A DNA stretch of 64,000 nucleotides, from the NCBI RefSeq assembly GCF_014207355.1, contig NZ_JACHEF010000001.1:186001-250000 (forward strand), given 5' to 3'. How positions within the stretch are numbered: the first letter of the stretch is position 1; each line of letters begins with the position of its first letter. Below, in pieces: positions 38,546-49,687 of the stretch. The notes beneath the pieces are model-generated. The model was given only the letters and a program-made list of their open reading frames with translations, did no database searches and had not been told where the DNA came from. A program made the translations under genes and the position numbers. The DNA is from Mesorhizobium sangaii (lineage in GTDB: Bacteria > Pseudomonadota > Alphaproteobacteria > Rhizobiales > Rhizobiaceae).

Positions 38546-38818
38546 TTAGTTGACCGCGTCCTTGAGGCCCTTGCCGGCCGAGAACTTCGGCACGGTACGC
38601 GCCGGGATCTGGACTTCGGCGCCTGTCTGCGGGTTGCGGCCCGTCGAAGCCGCACGCTTTGACACGGTGAAATTGCCAAAGCCGACAAGCCGGACATCGC
38701 CGCCCTTCTTCAGTTCGCCGGTGATCACGGAAAACACCGCGTCGACCGCCGACTGTGCGTCACCCTTCGAAATGCTCGCGGCGTCGGCGACAGCGGACAC
38801 CAGTTCGTTCTTGTTCAT
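38546..38818 (-). CDS. hupB: DNA-binding protein HU
   Basis: Histone-like protein of 90 residues that bends and compacts DNA. The ATG at 38818 gives MNKNELVSAVADAA, the normal HU start. The beta arm contains VRLVGFGNFTV and ASTGRNPQTGAEVQIPA, in which the conserved Arg-Asn-Pro intercalates in the minor groove. The end KFSAGKGLKDAVN is standard. It lies downstream of lon on the same strand, an order common in alphaproteobacteria, with terminators on both sides. Confidence 0.97.
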   Translation of the reverse strand: MNKNELVSAVADAASISKGDAQSAVDAVFSVITGELKKGGDVRLVGFGNFTVSKRAASTGRNPQTGAEVQIPARTVPKFSAGKGLKDAVN

Positions 38819-38962
38819 AAAAATTCCCTTCCATGAGAACACCGGAACTTACGACTCATCCGGCAGGAAACGGACTTTAGAAAGAAGCGCTCCCGCAACC
38901 AAGTCGAAATGCCCAAGAAAAAGCGGAAAAAGCCCGGAATTCCGGGGTTTTTCACATGAAAA

Positions 38963-38983
38963 AGCCGGGCGCGAAGCCCGGCT
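38963..38983. terminator. Hairpin between lon and HU
   Basis: AGCCGGGC (38963-38970) pairs with GCCCGGCT (38976-38983). The stem core is the same as in the two terminators past HU, with an A run on its left, so it may end the lon transcript. Confidence 0.6.
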
Positions 38984-39026
38984 CTCTGTTTGTGCACTGC
39001 AACCTTAGCGAAAACTTACGCACGGC

Positions 39027-39052
39027 CCCGAAAACCGTAGCCGGTTTTCGGG
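39027..39052. terminator. CCGAAAACCG hairpin after lon
   Basis: CCCGAAAACCG pairs with CGGTTTTCGGG across 4 nt, about 70 nt after the lon stop. This palindrome type is common in rhizobial intergenic regions, so it may be a repeat that also works as terminator. Confidence 0.6.
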
Positions 39053-39122
39053 AAGGACCATGCGCAAGTCTTATGCGTCAGAGCGTCCTTTGCGCGTCCA
39101 GGTGGCCGCGCGCCGCTCCGCT

Positions 39123-41534
<2,412 letters not shown>

Positions 41535-41840
41535 TGTCCAACCTTTCATGTCGCGGCCGCCAATCAGCCAACCGCGAATCTCATATTAACGACCGGGGAT
41601 CGTTCCGCCTACCACCGTTTATGACGGGAGTTTTACAGCACAGAAATCGGGCACCTCGGCCTTCTCCAGTTAGTTGGATGCACGATCCACAAAGATCAAG
41701 GGGCCCGCACAAATCCGCTCCTCCAACTTGCCCGCAAGTGACAGATTTGCGACGGCAACACCGGGCGCAGCCGCAAAAACCTGCGTGACAGCAAAACGGC
41801 GCCTTGCGGCGCCGTTTCAAAATTCTGCTGTGGGCTCATG
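41535..41840. other. lon-clpX intergenic region
   Basis: This gap of 306 nt holds the clpX terminator at its right end and should contain the lon promoter. A CTTG is seen on the minus strand at 41700-41697, spaced 19 nt from CCAACTAAC, resembling only the -35 part of an alphaproteobacterial heat-shock promoter. No gene is seen. Confidence 0.5.
41794..41817 (-). terminator. clpX terminator
   Basis: AAACGGCGCC (41794-41803) pairs fully with GGCGCCGTTT (41808-41817). On the minus strand the stem is followed by a short T run, 24 nt after the clpX stop, so it is a good intrinsic terminator. Confidence 0.85.
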
Positions 41841-43115
41841 TCAGGCGCTGACATTGCCCTTCTTTTCCTTCTGCTCGGAGTAGATATAGAGCGGCCGGGC
41901 ACTGCCGGTAACCACCTCTTCCGAAATAACTACTTCACGTACGCCTTCGAGCGCGGGAAGTTCGAACATCGTGTCGAGCAGGATCGCTTCCATGATCGAG
42001 CGCAGGCCGCGCGCCCCGGTCTTGCGCTCGATGGCGCGCTTGGCGATCGCCGACAGGGCGTTCTCGTGGAAGGTCAGGTCGACATTCTCCATCTCGAACA
42101 GCCGCTGATACTGCTTGACCAGCGCGTTCTTCGGCTCGGTCAGGATCTGGATCAGCGCCGGCTCGTCGAGGTCCTCCAAGGTCGCCAGGACCGGCAGACG
42201 GCCGACAAATTCGGGGATAAGACCGAATTTCAAGAGATCCTCGGGCTCGACCAGGCGGAAGACATCGCCAGTGCGGCGATCCTCGGGCGAAGCGACGATG
42301 GCGCCGAAGCCGATCGAAGTCTTTCTGCCGCGATCCGAGATGATCTTGTCCAGCCCTGCGAAGGCGCCGCCGCAGATGAACAGGATGTTGGCGGTGTCGA
42401 CCTGCAGGAATTCCTGCTGCGGGTGCTTCCTGCCGCCCTGCGGCGGCACGGAGGCGACGGTGCCTTCCATGATCTTCAGCAGCGCCTGCTGCACGCCCTC
42501 GCCCGACACGTCGCGGGTGATGGAGGGATTGTCGGACTTGCGCGAAATCTTGTCGATCTCGTCGATGTAGACGATGCCGCGCTGTGCCCTCTCGACATTG
42601 TAGTCGGCCGACTGCAGCAGCTTGAGGATGATGTTTTCGACATCCTCGCCGACATAACCGGCCTCGGTCAGCGTCGTGGCATCAGCCATGGTGAAGGGCA
42701 CGTCGATGATGCGGGCCAGCGTCTGGGCCAGCAGCGTCTTGCCGCAACCGGTCGGGCCGATCAGCAGGATGTTCGACTTGGCCAGCTCGACATCGTTGTT
42801 CTTGCCGGCATGCGCGAGGCGCTTGTAGTGGTTGTGGACCGCCACCGACAGCACGCGCTTGGCGTAGGGCTGGCCGATGACATAGTCGTCGAGAACCTTG
42901 AGGATCTCCTGCGGTGTCGGCACGCCCTCGCGCGACTTCACCATCGAGGTCTTGTTCTCCTCGCGGATGATGTCCATGCAGAGCTCGACGCACTCGTCGC
43001 AGATGAAGACCGTCGGACCGGCGATCAGCTTGCGCACTTCGTGCTGGCTTTTGCCGCAAAACGAGCAGTAGAGCGTATTCTTGGAATCGCCGCTGTTGTT
43101 GCCGACCTTGCTCAT
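41841..43115 (-). CDS. clpX: ClpX, ATPase subunit of ClpXP
   Basis: AAA+ unfoldase of 424 residues that feeds tagged proteins to ClpP. The N-terminal zinc domain has paired cysteines (CSFCGK and CDECVELC). Walker A is [12 protein letters not shown], Walker [10 protein letters not shown]. The GYVGEDVE pore-loop motif and the IGF tripeptide used to dock ClpP (KTSIGFGA) are present. The second of two close ATGs (43115) is preferred because the AAAGGA site is 8 nt away from it. It is followed by a strong terminator and by lon. Confidence 0.98.
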   Translation of the reverse strand: MSKVGNNSGDSKNTLYCSFCGKSQHEVRKLIAGPTVFICDECVELCMDIIREENKTSMVKSREGVPTPQEILKVLDDYVIGQPYAKRVLSVAVHNHYKRLAHAGKNNDVELAKSNILLIGPTGCGKTLLAQTLARIIDVPFTMADATTLTEAGYVGEDVENIILKLLQSADYNVERAQRGIVYIDEIDKISRKSDNPSITRDVSGEGVQQALLKIMEGTVASVPPQGGRKHPQQEFLQVDTANILFICGGAFAGLDKIISDRGRKTSIGFGAIVASPEDRRTGDVFRLVEPEDLLKFGLIPEFVGRLPVLATLEDLDEPALIQILTEPKNALVKQYQRLFEMENVDLTFHENALSAIAKRAIERKTGARGLRSIMEAILLDTMFELPALEGVREVVISEEVVTGSARPLYIYSEQKEKKGNVSA

Positions 43116-43410
43116 TTTCATGTCCTTTCATGGCCGCCCGCCGATGGTCTGGCTGAAAGGGCGCATACTCTCATCTATCGCGGGAATCCGCCGCCGCCAG
43201 TGTCCGGCTCTTGCAACGCATTCCGTACGAAACACAAATCAGAAAACGTGGCAATGATTCGCGACAGCCCCGCATAAAGCTAAGCCGCCGAAACTCAACA
43301 TAGCCTTAACGTAGGCAATCCTGGCCCCCGAGGGAACAGCCAATTGTGGCCGAAATGCCGCAAGATGCGCCAAAAGCGCGTTATGCCGTCATCCAACTGC
43401 CAACTAGCCC
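43116..43410. other. clpX-clpP intergenic region
   Basis: 295 nt between the two genes. It should hold the clpX promoter. Short plus-strand open frames here have no convincing coding character. Confidence 0.5.
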
Positions 43411-44040
43411 TTATGCCACAGCGCCTTCGACCGGCTCACGCGACGAAATGACCTTGTCGATGAGGCCGAAATCCCTGGCTTCGTCGGCGGTCATGAAATG
43501 GTCGCGGTCGAGCGTCTTTTCGATCTCTTCGTAGCTCTTGCCGGTGTGCTTGACGTAAACCTCATTGAGGCGGCGCTTCAGCTTGATGATGTCCTGGGCA
43601 TGACGCTCGATGTCGGACGCCTGGCCCTGGAAGCCGCCGGACGGCTGGTGAACCATGATGCGGGCGTTCGGCGTGGCGAAGCGCATGTCCTTGTGGCCGG
43701 CGGTCAAAAGCAGCGAACCCATCGAGGCCGCCTGGCCAATGCAGAGCGTCGATACGGCCGGCTTGATGAACTGCATGGTGTCGTAGATCGCCATGCCCGA
43801 GGTGACGACGCCGCCCGGCGAATTGATATAGAGGTTGATTTCCTTCTTCGGATTCTCGGCTTCGAGGAACAGGAGCTGCGCGCAGACCAGCGTCGCCATG
43901 CCGTCCTCGACCGGACCGGTGATGAAAATGATGCGCTCCTTGAGGAGGCGCGAGAAAATGTCGTAGGCCCGCTCGCCGCGATTGGTCTGTTCGACCACCA
44001 TCGGAACGAGGTTCATGTAGGTTTCGACGGGGTTCTTCAT
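43411..44040 (-). CDS. clpP: ClpP, proteolytic subunit of ClpXP/ClpAP
   Basis: Serine protease of 209 residues forming a double heptameric barrel. The active site is complete: S106 in [11 protein letters not shown]131 in [11 protein letters not shown] and D180 in LDRDHFM. The N-terminal [20 protein letters not shown] includes the hydrophobic axial loop. It starts at 44040 and precedes clpX on the same strand, separated by 295 nt, in the standard order clpP-clpX-lon. Confidence 0.98.
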   Translation of the reverse strand: MKNPVETYMNLVPMVVEQTNRGERAYDIFSRLLKERIIFITGPVEDGMATLVCAQLLFLEAENPKKEINLYINSPGGVVTSGMAIYDTMQFIKPAVSTLCIGQAASMGSLLLTAGHKDMRFATPNARIMVHQPSGGFQGQASDIERHAQDIIKLKRRLNEVYVKHTGKSYEEIEKTLDRDHFMTADEARDFGLIDKVISSREPVEGAVA

Positions 44041-44367
44041 TCGTTATCTCTTATCTCGCGGTGGGATTCCGGCGCCGGGAAGGCAGGCAGATCGGGCAGA
44101 ATCGGTTCTGGATCGTCATTCCGTAAATAGGATGCCGGCTCATCCTTGTGCAAGGCCGACCCGTCCTAGCCATCTGGGTAAGTCGAATCAAGGTTATTCA
44201 CGGGATTCATCGACCCGTGTCGTCATCGTTCGGCGATGTCATCACCATTCGTAGCAATTTCTTAACCGCATTGCTTAACGAAATACGGCAAATCCCCTTT
44301 TACCCGACGCCGCTTCCCCTACAATCCAACGTTGAACCGTCATTGTGCGTTCAACAGGGGGAGTGTC
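44041..44367. other. Divergent intergenic region between clpP and a secreted protein gene
   Basis: 327 nt. The clpP half contains a candidate heat-shock promoter (separate entry). Near 44255-44280 AT-rich sequence with GTAGCAATTTC and CTTAACCGCATTGCTTAACG may belong to the plus-strand promoter. No gene is seen. Confidence 0.5.
44121..44154 (-). promoter_or_regulatory. Candidate heat-shock (sigma-32) promoter of clpP
   Basis: On the minus strand CTTG (44154-44151) is followed after 19 nt by CCTATTTACG, which fits the alphaproteobacterial heat-shock -10 pattern CYTATNTNNG. The spacing is one or two nt longer than I remember for the consensus. It lies about 80 nt before the clpP start. Confidence 0.4.
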
Positions 44368-44958
44368 ATGTTCAGGAAAACCGCATGCTTCGCCATTGCC
44401 GGGCTGACCGTGCTCGGCACGATTTCGCAAACGGCGGCCGGCGGCCGAGCCGTCGAATGCTATGAGCCGGTCCGCACGCCTGATGTCTACGACACCGTCT
44501 ACGAAGACGTGCTGGTCAGCCCGCCCGGCCAGCAGGTCGACTATGTTCCGGCCATCTATGGCACCCGCGAACGCGTGGTAATGACGGTTCCGGCACAAGT
44601 GACCTACGAGGTCGTGCCCGCCGTCACCCGCACCGTCTACCATACGGTCCAGGTCGATGATGGCGGCTATTCCTGGGAATGGCGCGTCATCCATGGCCGC
44701 AAGGTGCTGTGCAAGGTCTGGCACAAGGCGCGCTACGGGCGTGTCGCCGAGACCGTGGTGATCCAGCCCGAACGCACACGGCGTGTCGTCACCCCGGCGC
44801 AGTACGACAGCATCGCCGAGGAGGTGCTGGTGCAGCCGGAGCAAAGGCGCATCATGAATGTTCCCGCCTCCTACCGGACCGTCGCTCGGCGCGTGCTGGT
44901 GCGCGAAGGGTCATCCGGCTGGCGACGCGTGCATATTCCCAGGCACTGCCAGGATTAA
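44368..44958 (+). CDS. Secreted protein of unknown function with repeated Val/Tyr-rich motif
   Basis: Protein of 196 residues. The first 23 residues are a Sec signal peptide (FRKTACFAIAGLTVLGTIS). The mature part repeats a loose pattern (V..PA.Y.TV...VLV.PE), seen as VYEDVLVSPPGQQVDYVPA, TVPAQVTYEVVPAVTRTVYH and PASYRTVARRVLVREG. A cysteine pair (VECYEP, KVLCKVWHKARYG) and a final RHCQD may form a disulfide. I do not recognise a named domain. The start follows CAGGGGGAG. It is divergent from clpP and probably sits in the periplasm or outer surface. Confidence 0.8.
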   Translation: MFRKTACFAIAGLTVLGTISQTAAGGRAVECYEPVRTPDVYDTVYEDVLVSPPGQQVDYVPAIYGTRERVVMTVPAQVTYEVVPAVTRTVYHTVQVDDGGYSWEWRVIHGRKVLCKVWHKARYGRVAETVVIQPERTRRVVTPAQYDSIAEEVLVQPEQRRIMNVPASYRTVARRVLVREGSSGWRRVHIPRHCQD

Positions 44959-44978
44959 GGTCAGCCCGGGCTGAGCGC

Positions 44979-46082
44979 TCAGGCCACCTCCGCCCGCAGC
45001 CATGCCTTCAAGCCGGCGATATCGCCATCACCAATGGCGGCGGCAACGCGCCGGCCGACCGCAGCCCCGAATTTGTAGCCATGGCCGGAGCAGGCCGAGA
45101 CGATCAGGCATCTGCCCTTCTCGTACGCCATGAATTTCTCGTCGGCGGTGAAGGTGTAGGCGCAGGTTACGACCTCAGTCACCTCATACTCATCGATGCG
45201 GGCGATCGGCGGCGAAAACAGGTTGCGGATCGCCTCGCCCTCACCCGGCACCGGGTCGCGGTTCCAGTCGGCGTCGCTGGTCGGCACCCTGTGCAGTCCG
45301 GAACCGAATTTCATGCCGGCACCACCGGAGGGCGGGATCACGTAGCCGTCGACCGTGCCGCCAATATCGAGGACGACCGGTGCTGCCTGCCAGGCGGCCT
45401 TGAGGTCGGCCGGCGGTTCGACATAGGCAAGCGCCGTTCGATAGGTCTTCAACTCGCCGTCCAGTTCCGGAAACAGTTTCAACACCCAGGCGCCGGCGGC
45501 GACGACGATGCGATCGGCCTGCATCGTTTCGCCGCTTTCGAGCACGATGTGGCCGGTTTCCTCGTCGATTTCGACGACTTTGCTGTTTTCGTAGACATTG
45601 GCGCCATTGGTCCGCAGCCATTTCGCCAGGCCGGAGGCGATCTTGCGGCAGTGCAGCGCGCCGCCTTCGGTCGAAAAATAAGCATAGCGGAACGAGCCAG
45701 CCTCAAGAAACGGCCAGCGTTGCGCGGCCGCCTCCGGCTCCAGCAAGTCGAACGGGAAATTCCCCTCCTCCAGGCCCTCGCGGTATTCCTCGGCCTCGTC
45801 GCCCGGCTCGCGCGAAATGCAGACAAAGCCGCGCGCATCGAGGTGGCTTTCGCCGAGATCGGCCCACATCTCGTCCCAGGCCTGATAGGCTTCGGTGATC
45901 AGCCGGCCATAGCCGGTACCGGCCCGATAGGCGCGGCGGATGATGCGGTGATGGTCGCCTGATGCCGCCAGCGGGTTGGGAATCGGTCCCTGCTCGACGA
46001 TCGAAACGCTGTGGCCCGCCTTGACCAGCGACCACGCGGTGGAAAGACCCGCAATGCCCGCGCCGACAACGATCACATTCAT
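44979..46082 (-). CDS. FAD-dependent amine oxidase, monomeric sarcosine oxidase-like
   Basis: Flavoprotein of 367 residues. The N-terminal dinucleotide fold reads VVGAGIAGLSTAWSL with an E at the end of the second strand. SGDHHRIIRRAYRAG matches the arginine-rich loop of monomeric sarcosine and N-methyl-amino-acid oxidases. A cysteine in VVTCAYTFTADEKF (about residue 307) stands where those enzymes bind FAD covalently. The end has SACSGHGYKFGAAVG. It is expected to oxidise an N-methylated amine or amino acid, making hydrogen peroxide. It is divergent from the cytochrome P450 with about 100 nt between starts. Confidence 0.88.
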   Translation of the reverse strand: MNVIVVGAGIAGLSTAWSLVKAGHSVSIVEQGPIPNPLAASGDHHRIIRRAYRAGTGYGRLITEAYQAWDEMWADLGESHLDARGFVCISREPGDEAEEYREGLEEGNFPFDLLEPEAAAQRWPFLEAGSFRYAYFSTEGGALHCRKIASGLAKWLRTNGANVYENSKVVEIDEETGHIVLESGETMQADRIVVAAGAWVLKLFPELDGELKTYRTALAYVEPPADLKAAWQAAPVVLDIGGTVDGYVIPPSGGAGMKFGSGLHRVPTSDADWNRDPVPGEGEAIRNLFSPPIARIDEYEVTEVVTCAYTFTADEKFMAYEKGRCLIVSACSGHGYKFGAAVGRRVAAAIGDGDIAGLKAWLRAEVA

Positions 46083-46186
46083 CAGTTCAGTCTTTCCGCA
46101 GCCGTATCGGCTGGCTCAACGCATTGGGCTATCGGGCGCAACATACGGTCTGGAACCGGGCTGGCAAGCCGCGCTATTGGTCTGGC

Positions 46187-47437
46187 ATGACCAAATTGAC
46201 ACCACCGTATCTGGCCTTTGATCCAGCCACTCGCCACCTGCGGCTCGACCCGCACGAGCCGGCTTTTTTTCAAAATCCTTACGAGGCCTATGCCTTTCTG
46301 CACGGCGCATCGAATGCATTCTTCTGGGAAGAGTTCGGCTTCTGGTGCTTTGGCGGCTTCGACGACGTCAACCGGCTGTTGCGCGATCGTCGCTTCGGCC
46401 GGCAGAACCCGGCCGGCATTCCAGACAGGCGCGGTGTCGGCCAGGACCGCAGCCATCTCAGGGCATTCGACGGCATCGAAGCCAATTCGATGCTGGAGTT
46501 GGAGCCACCGGTGCACACGCGGCTGAGAACACTGGTCAACCGGGCCTTCGTCTCGCGCCAGGTCGAACGGCTGCGGCCGCGTGTCGAAGCGCTCGCCAAC
46601 GAGTTGATCGACCGTTTCGAACCCGACGGAACTGTCGACCTCTTGCCCGCCTTCGCGGCACCGCTGCCGATCACCATCATTGCCGAAATGCTCGGCGTGC
46701 CGGTCGAGATGGGGCCACAACTGCTCGACTGGTCGCACCAGATGGTCGCCATGTACATGCATAGCCGCACGCGCGAAACCGAGGAGACGGCCAACCGCGC
46801 CGCAGCCGATTTTGCCGATTTCCTGCGCAGCCATGTCACCGAGCGGCGCAAGAACCCCGGTGACGACCTGTTGTCGCTCTTAATCTCGGCGCAGGAGGAC
46901 GGCCAGAAACTGTCGGAGGACGAGATGGTTTCCTCGGCAATCCTGCTGCTCAATGCCGGCCATGAAGCGACCGTGCATCAGACCGGCAATGCCGTGCGCT
47001 CGATCCTGGCGCAAGGCGGCGATCCTCGTCGCTTCTTCGGCTCACCAGAAGCGACCGCGGCGACGGTCGAGGAATGCCTGCGCTTCGACGCGCCACTGCA
47101 CATGTTCGCGCGCTACGCCTATCAGGAGCTCGAAGTCGCGCCAGGCATCGTCGTACAGCCGGGCCAGACGATCGGGCTGCTGCTTGGCATGGCCAATCAT
47201 GACCCGCGCGCCTTCGCCGAACCGCCGGCCTTCAGGCCGGATCGTGCGGACCAGAAGAACGTGTCCTTCGGCGCCGGCATCCATTTCTGCATCGGTGCGC
47301 CGCTTGCCCGGCTTGAATTGCAGGTGTCGCTGAAAACCTTGTTCGACCGACAGCCAAAGCTGCATCTTGCCGAACAGCCGCGCTTCCGCGACACTTACCA
47401 TTTCCATGGGCTGGAAAAGCTCGCCGTCGGCTTCTGA
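46187..47437 (+). CDS. Cytochrome P450
   Basis: Heme monooxygenase of 416 residues, soluble bacterial class. The I-helix oxygen-binding motif is LLLNAGHEATVHQ, the ExxR motif EECLRF, and the heme-binding loop FGAGIHFCIGAPLARLE with C368. The ATG at 46187 is chosen because the 21 residues upstream in the open frame are not P450-like. No ferredoxin or reductase gene is beside it, so partners must come from elsewhere. The substrate is unknown. The divergent flavin oxidase may act in the same pathway (inference). Confidence 0.93.
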   Translation: MTKLTPPYLAFDPATRHLRLDPHEPAFFQNPYEAYAFLHGASNAFFWEEFGFWCFGGFDDVNRLLRDRRFGRQNPAGIPDRRGVGQDRSHLRAFDGIEANSMLELEPPVHTRLRTLVNRAFVSRQVERLRPRVEALANELIDRFEPDGTVDLLPAFAAPLPITIIAEMLGVPVEMGPQLLDWSHQMVAMYMHSRTRETEETANRAAADFADFLRSHVTERRKNPGDDLLSLLISAQEDGQKLSEDEMVSSAILLLNAGHEATVHQTGNAVRSILAQGGDPRRFFGSPEATAATVEECLRFDAPLHMFARYAYQELEVAPGIVVQPGQTIGLLLGMANHDPRAFAEPPAFRPDRADQKNVSFGAGIHFCIGAPLARLELQVSLKTLFDRQPKLHLAEQPRFRDTYHFHGLEKLAVGF

Positions 47438-47461
47438 CGATCGCGGGCCTGGGGCTGCGAC

Positions 47462-48526
47462 ATGAGGGTGTTTTCAAGACCGGCGACAGCGTTCGCAATG
47501 GCAATGCTGTCTTGCCTCGGTGTGGCGCACGCTCAGCAACAGCCGGAAAACATCCCTTGGGAAAACAGCGTGGCGATCGCCCAGAAAATGGCGGCCGGTC
47601 TGCTGGAGCGGCAGACCGGAGCGAAGGATTTTCCGACGCCATCGTTTGCGGTCGAGGTCGATCTCAACCTCGACGGCTTTCCCGAGATCTTCGCCTATCG
47701 CTATGCGCCGGACTGCGACGGCACCCATTGCGGCAACTTCCTGTTCGTCCTCGAGGGCGACAGCTATCAGGAGGTCCTCGGCGACATTCCCGGTGCAAGG
47801 CTGGTGCCACAGGACAAGATCGGGCTCAGCGCCTTCAAACGAAACGGTTTTCTCGACATGCAGTCCGACCAGATGATGATCGGCTGGGACGGAAAACGCT
47901 ATGTCGACGCCTCTACGTTTCCTGCCTCGTCGCTCGATGGCGCCGCCTTCATGGCGGCCTGCCAGAAAAGCAGATCCAACGAGCAACCGGCGGGGGGCGA
48001 AGCGGAACGCGTGAGCGCCGAATGCCAATGCCGGTTCAGCCGGTTTCAGGTAACCGGATTCACGCAGCCCGATCTCGACAGGTACACCGCATCGCTGGGC
48101 GAGAATTTCGAATATCCGACCGGCGCGAAAGAGATTGCCTGGCAGGCGCTTCTGAAAAATGCGGAGGACGTCGGCACCGGCTGCGATGTCGCCAGCGGCA
48201 AGAGCCAATGGCCGCCGGCCTATTTCAATCATGGCGACCAGCCGCAGCAGAAGCTCAATTTCGACAGCTTTCTCGATGCCTGTCCGGCACAGGACTTCAT
48301 CCTCACCAACCACAAGATTGGCTCACCGGACCGAGCGCTCAGCCTTTGCGGCTGCCTTGCGCGCGAAATGCCGACCCAGGGCATCAGCCAGGAGGGCCTC
48401 GATCTCGTGGCGCAGTACTATCGCAACGAGATTTCCGACGCCGATATCGAGGCAGAGGATGCCGACGCCCTGACCTTCCACGACAAGGCATCGGAGGCCT
48501 GCCTCAGCCAGTTCCCGGCGAAATAG
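47462..48526 (+). CDS. Secreted protein of unknown function, cysteine-containing
   Basis: Protein of 354 residues with a Sec signal peptide (RPATAFAMAMLSCLGVAHAQ, cut near AHAQQQ). The mature part starts with a helix (ENSVAIAQKMAAGLLERQTG), then a short calcium-loop-like stretch DLNLDGFPEIFAY. Eight or more cysteines are spread through it (PDCDGTHCGN, SAECQCRFSRF, LSLCGCLARE, SEACLSQFP), suggesting several disulfides in the periplasm. The CxC pairs resemble small helical secreted repeats seen in other alphaproteobacteria, but I cannot name the family. It starts 24 nt after the P450. Confidence 0.75.
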   Translation: MRVFSRPATAFAMAMLSCLGVAHAQQQPENIPWENSVAIAQKMAAGLLERQTGAKDFPTPSFAVEVDLNLDGFPEIFAYRYAPDCDGTHCGNFLFVLEGDSYQEVLGDIPGARLVPQDKIGLSAFKRNGFLDMQSDQMMIGWDGKRYVDASTFPASSLDGAAFMAACQKSRSNEQPAGGEAERVSAECQCRFSRFQVTGFTQPDLDRYTASLGENFEYPTGAKEIAWQALLKNAEDVGTGCDVASGKSQWPPAYFNHGDQPQQKLNFDSFLDACPAQDFILTNHKIGSPDRALSLCGCLAREMPTQGISQEGLDLVAQYYRNEISDADIEAEDADALTFHDKASEACLSQFPAK

Positions 48527-48550
48527 GATGGCGACGGTTTGCCCCAACAT

Positions 48551-49267
48551 ATGACCGAGTTGAAATTCGCCTTCCTGGAAGAGCCGCCATTCTGCTTTAC
48601 CGGTGCATCGGGCGAGGTCTCAGGCTGTGACGTCGAGCTTGCACGCAGGCTCGCTGAATTGCTCGGATTTGCGGGCTTCAGGCCGATCGAGGCCGAATTC
48701 GCTGAATTGCTGTCAGGGCTGGTCGAGGGTCACTGGACGATGACGACCGGCTTGTTTGTCTCCGAAGAGCGCCAGCAGCTCGTCGACTTCACACGGCCGA
48801 TCTGGGCGTTGCAGGATGGGTTGCTGGTCGCGAAAGACAATCCGCGCGGCTTTCGCGGCTACCAATCCATTGCCAGGGACCGGACGGCGTTGCTTGGCGT
48901 CATAACCGATCAGGTCCAGCATCTCACGGCGCTGCACAACGGGATTGCGCCCGAGCAGATCAGGATGTTCGCAACCCAGGCCGATGTGGCGGATGCAGTC
49001 GCCAACGGCGTGGTGCACGCCTATGCCAGCGTTGCGATGGCGCATCGAGGCTATCTGACGCGCCGACCCGAAATGCCGCTTGGCCTGGTCGAGGTTCCCG
49101 CCAGCGAAAAACAGCCATCGGCCGGTGCCTTCGCGATCGCCAAGGGCAACGGCGCCCTGCTCAGGGACATCGATGCTTGCCTCGATGGGTTGCTTGGAAG
49201 CCAATGGCATCGAGAAATGATGGCCCGATACGGGTTTTCGGACAGCGACATCGATCGCGTCATCTGA
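48551..49267 (+). CDS. Amino-acid-binding-protein-like domain without signal peptide
   Basis: Protein of 238 residues of the type 3 solute-binding fold (SBP_bac_3): LKFAFLEEPPFCFTG, SGCDVELARRLAELLG, then FVSEERQQLVDFTRPIWALQ and the closing WHREMMARYGFSDSDI. The start at 48551 gives MTELKFAF directly; the only upstream option (TTG at 48539) adds four residues, so no signal peptide is possible. It therefore should stay in the cytoplasm, unlike ordinary binding proteins. It may be a sensor, a cyclohexadienyl-dehydratase-like enzyme, or a truncated gene. No permease or ATPase lies next to it. Confidence 0.8.
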   Translation: MTELKFAFLEEPPFCFTGASGEVSGCDVELARRLAELLGFAGFRPIEAEFAELLSGLVEGHWTMTTGLFVSEERQQLVDFTRPIWALQDGLLVAKDNPRGFRGYQSIARDRTALLGVITDQVQHLTALHNGIAPEQIRMFATQADVADAVANGVVHAYASVAMAHRGYLTRRPEMPLGLVEVPASEKQPSAGAFAIAKGNGALLRDIDACLDGLLGSQWHREMMARYGFSDSDIDRVI

Positions 49268-49289
49268 CCCCGGCCTGGATGCCTTTTTT

Positions 49290-49337
49290 ATGCATGTCGT
49301 GCTCCCAAAACCGGGGCCACTTTTGGGCGACATGCAT
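49290..49337. repeat. Palindromic ATGCATGTCG repeat
   Basis: ATGCATGTCG (49290-49299) pairs with CGACATGCAT (49328-49337), with an inner CCCAAAA/TTTTGGG pair around a CCGG centre. This is a common rhizobial intergenic palindrome. It may also end transcription of the two converging genes. Confidence 0.8.
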
Positions 49338-49681
49338 TAGAGCTTGATCACATACTCCTTGCGGGTCGTTTCAAGCACTTCCCAGTTGCCCTTGAAGCCG
49401 GGCCTGAGCACAAAGCTGTCGCCGGCCTTGACGGTGCGCGCCGCACCGCCTTCTTCGGTGATCACCGAAACACCGGACAGGATGTGGCAGAATTCCCATT
49501 CGTCATAGACGATGCGCCATTTGCCCGGGGTCGATTCCCAGATGCCGGCATAAAGGCCGCTATCCCGCTCCTCGATATTCCAGGTGCGGAATTTCGGATC
49601 GCCCGAGATCAGCCGGTCCGGCGCCGGCGCGCCAGATTCGGGTTCAACGGTTTTGATGTCGACGGAAAGAAACGCGGTCAT
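49337..49681 (-). CDS. Cupin-domain protein (DUF861/cupin_3 type)
   Basis: Small protein of 114 residues with a single cupin barrel: SGLYAGIWESTPGKWRIVY, EFCHILSGVSVITEEGG and AGDSFVLRPGFKGNWEVLE. This pattern is that of cupin_3 proteins related to ureidoglycine aminohydrolase halves. The usual two-His metal set is reduced to one His (EFCHIL) plus Glu, so metal binding is uncertain. It lies 6 nt downstream of the O-acetylhomoserine sulfhydrylase on the same strand and is likely co-transcribed. Confidence 0.82.
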   Translation of the reverse strand: MTAFLSVDIKTVEPESGAPAPDRLISGDPKFRTWNIEERDSGLYAGIWESTPGKWRIVYDEWEFCHILSGVSVITEEGGAARTVKAGDSFVLRPGFKGNWEVLETTRKEYVIKL

Positions 49682-49687
49682 GATCGA

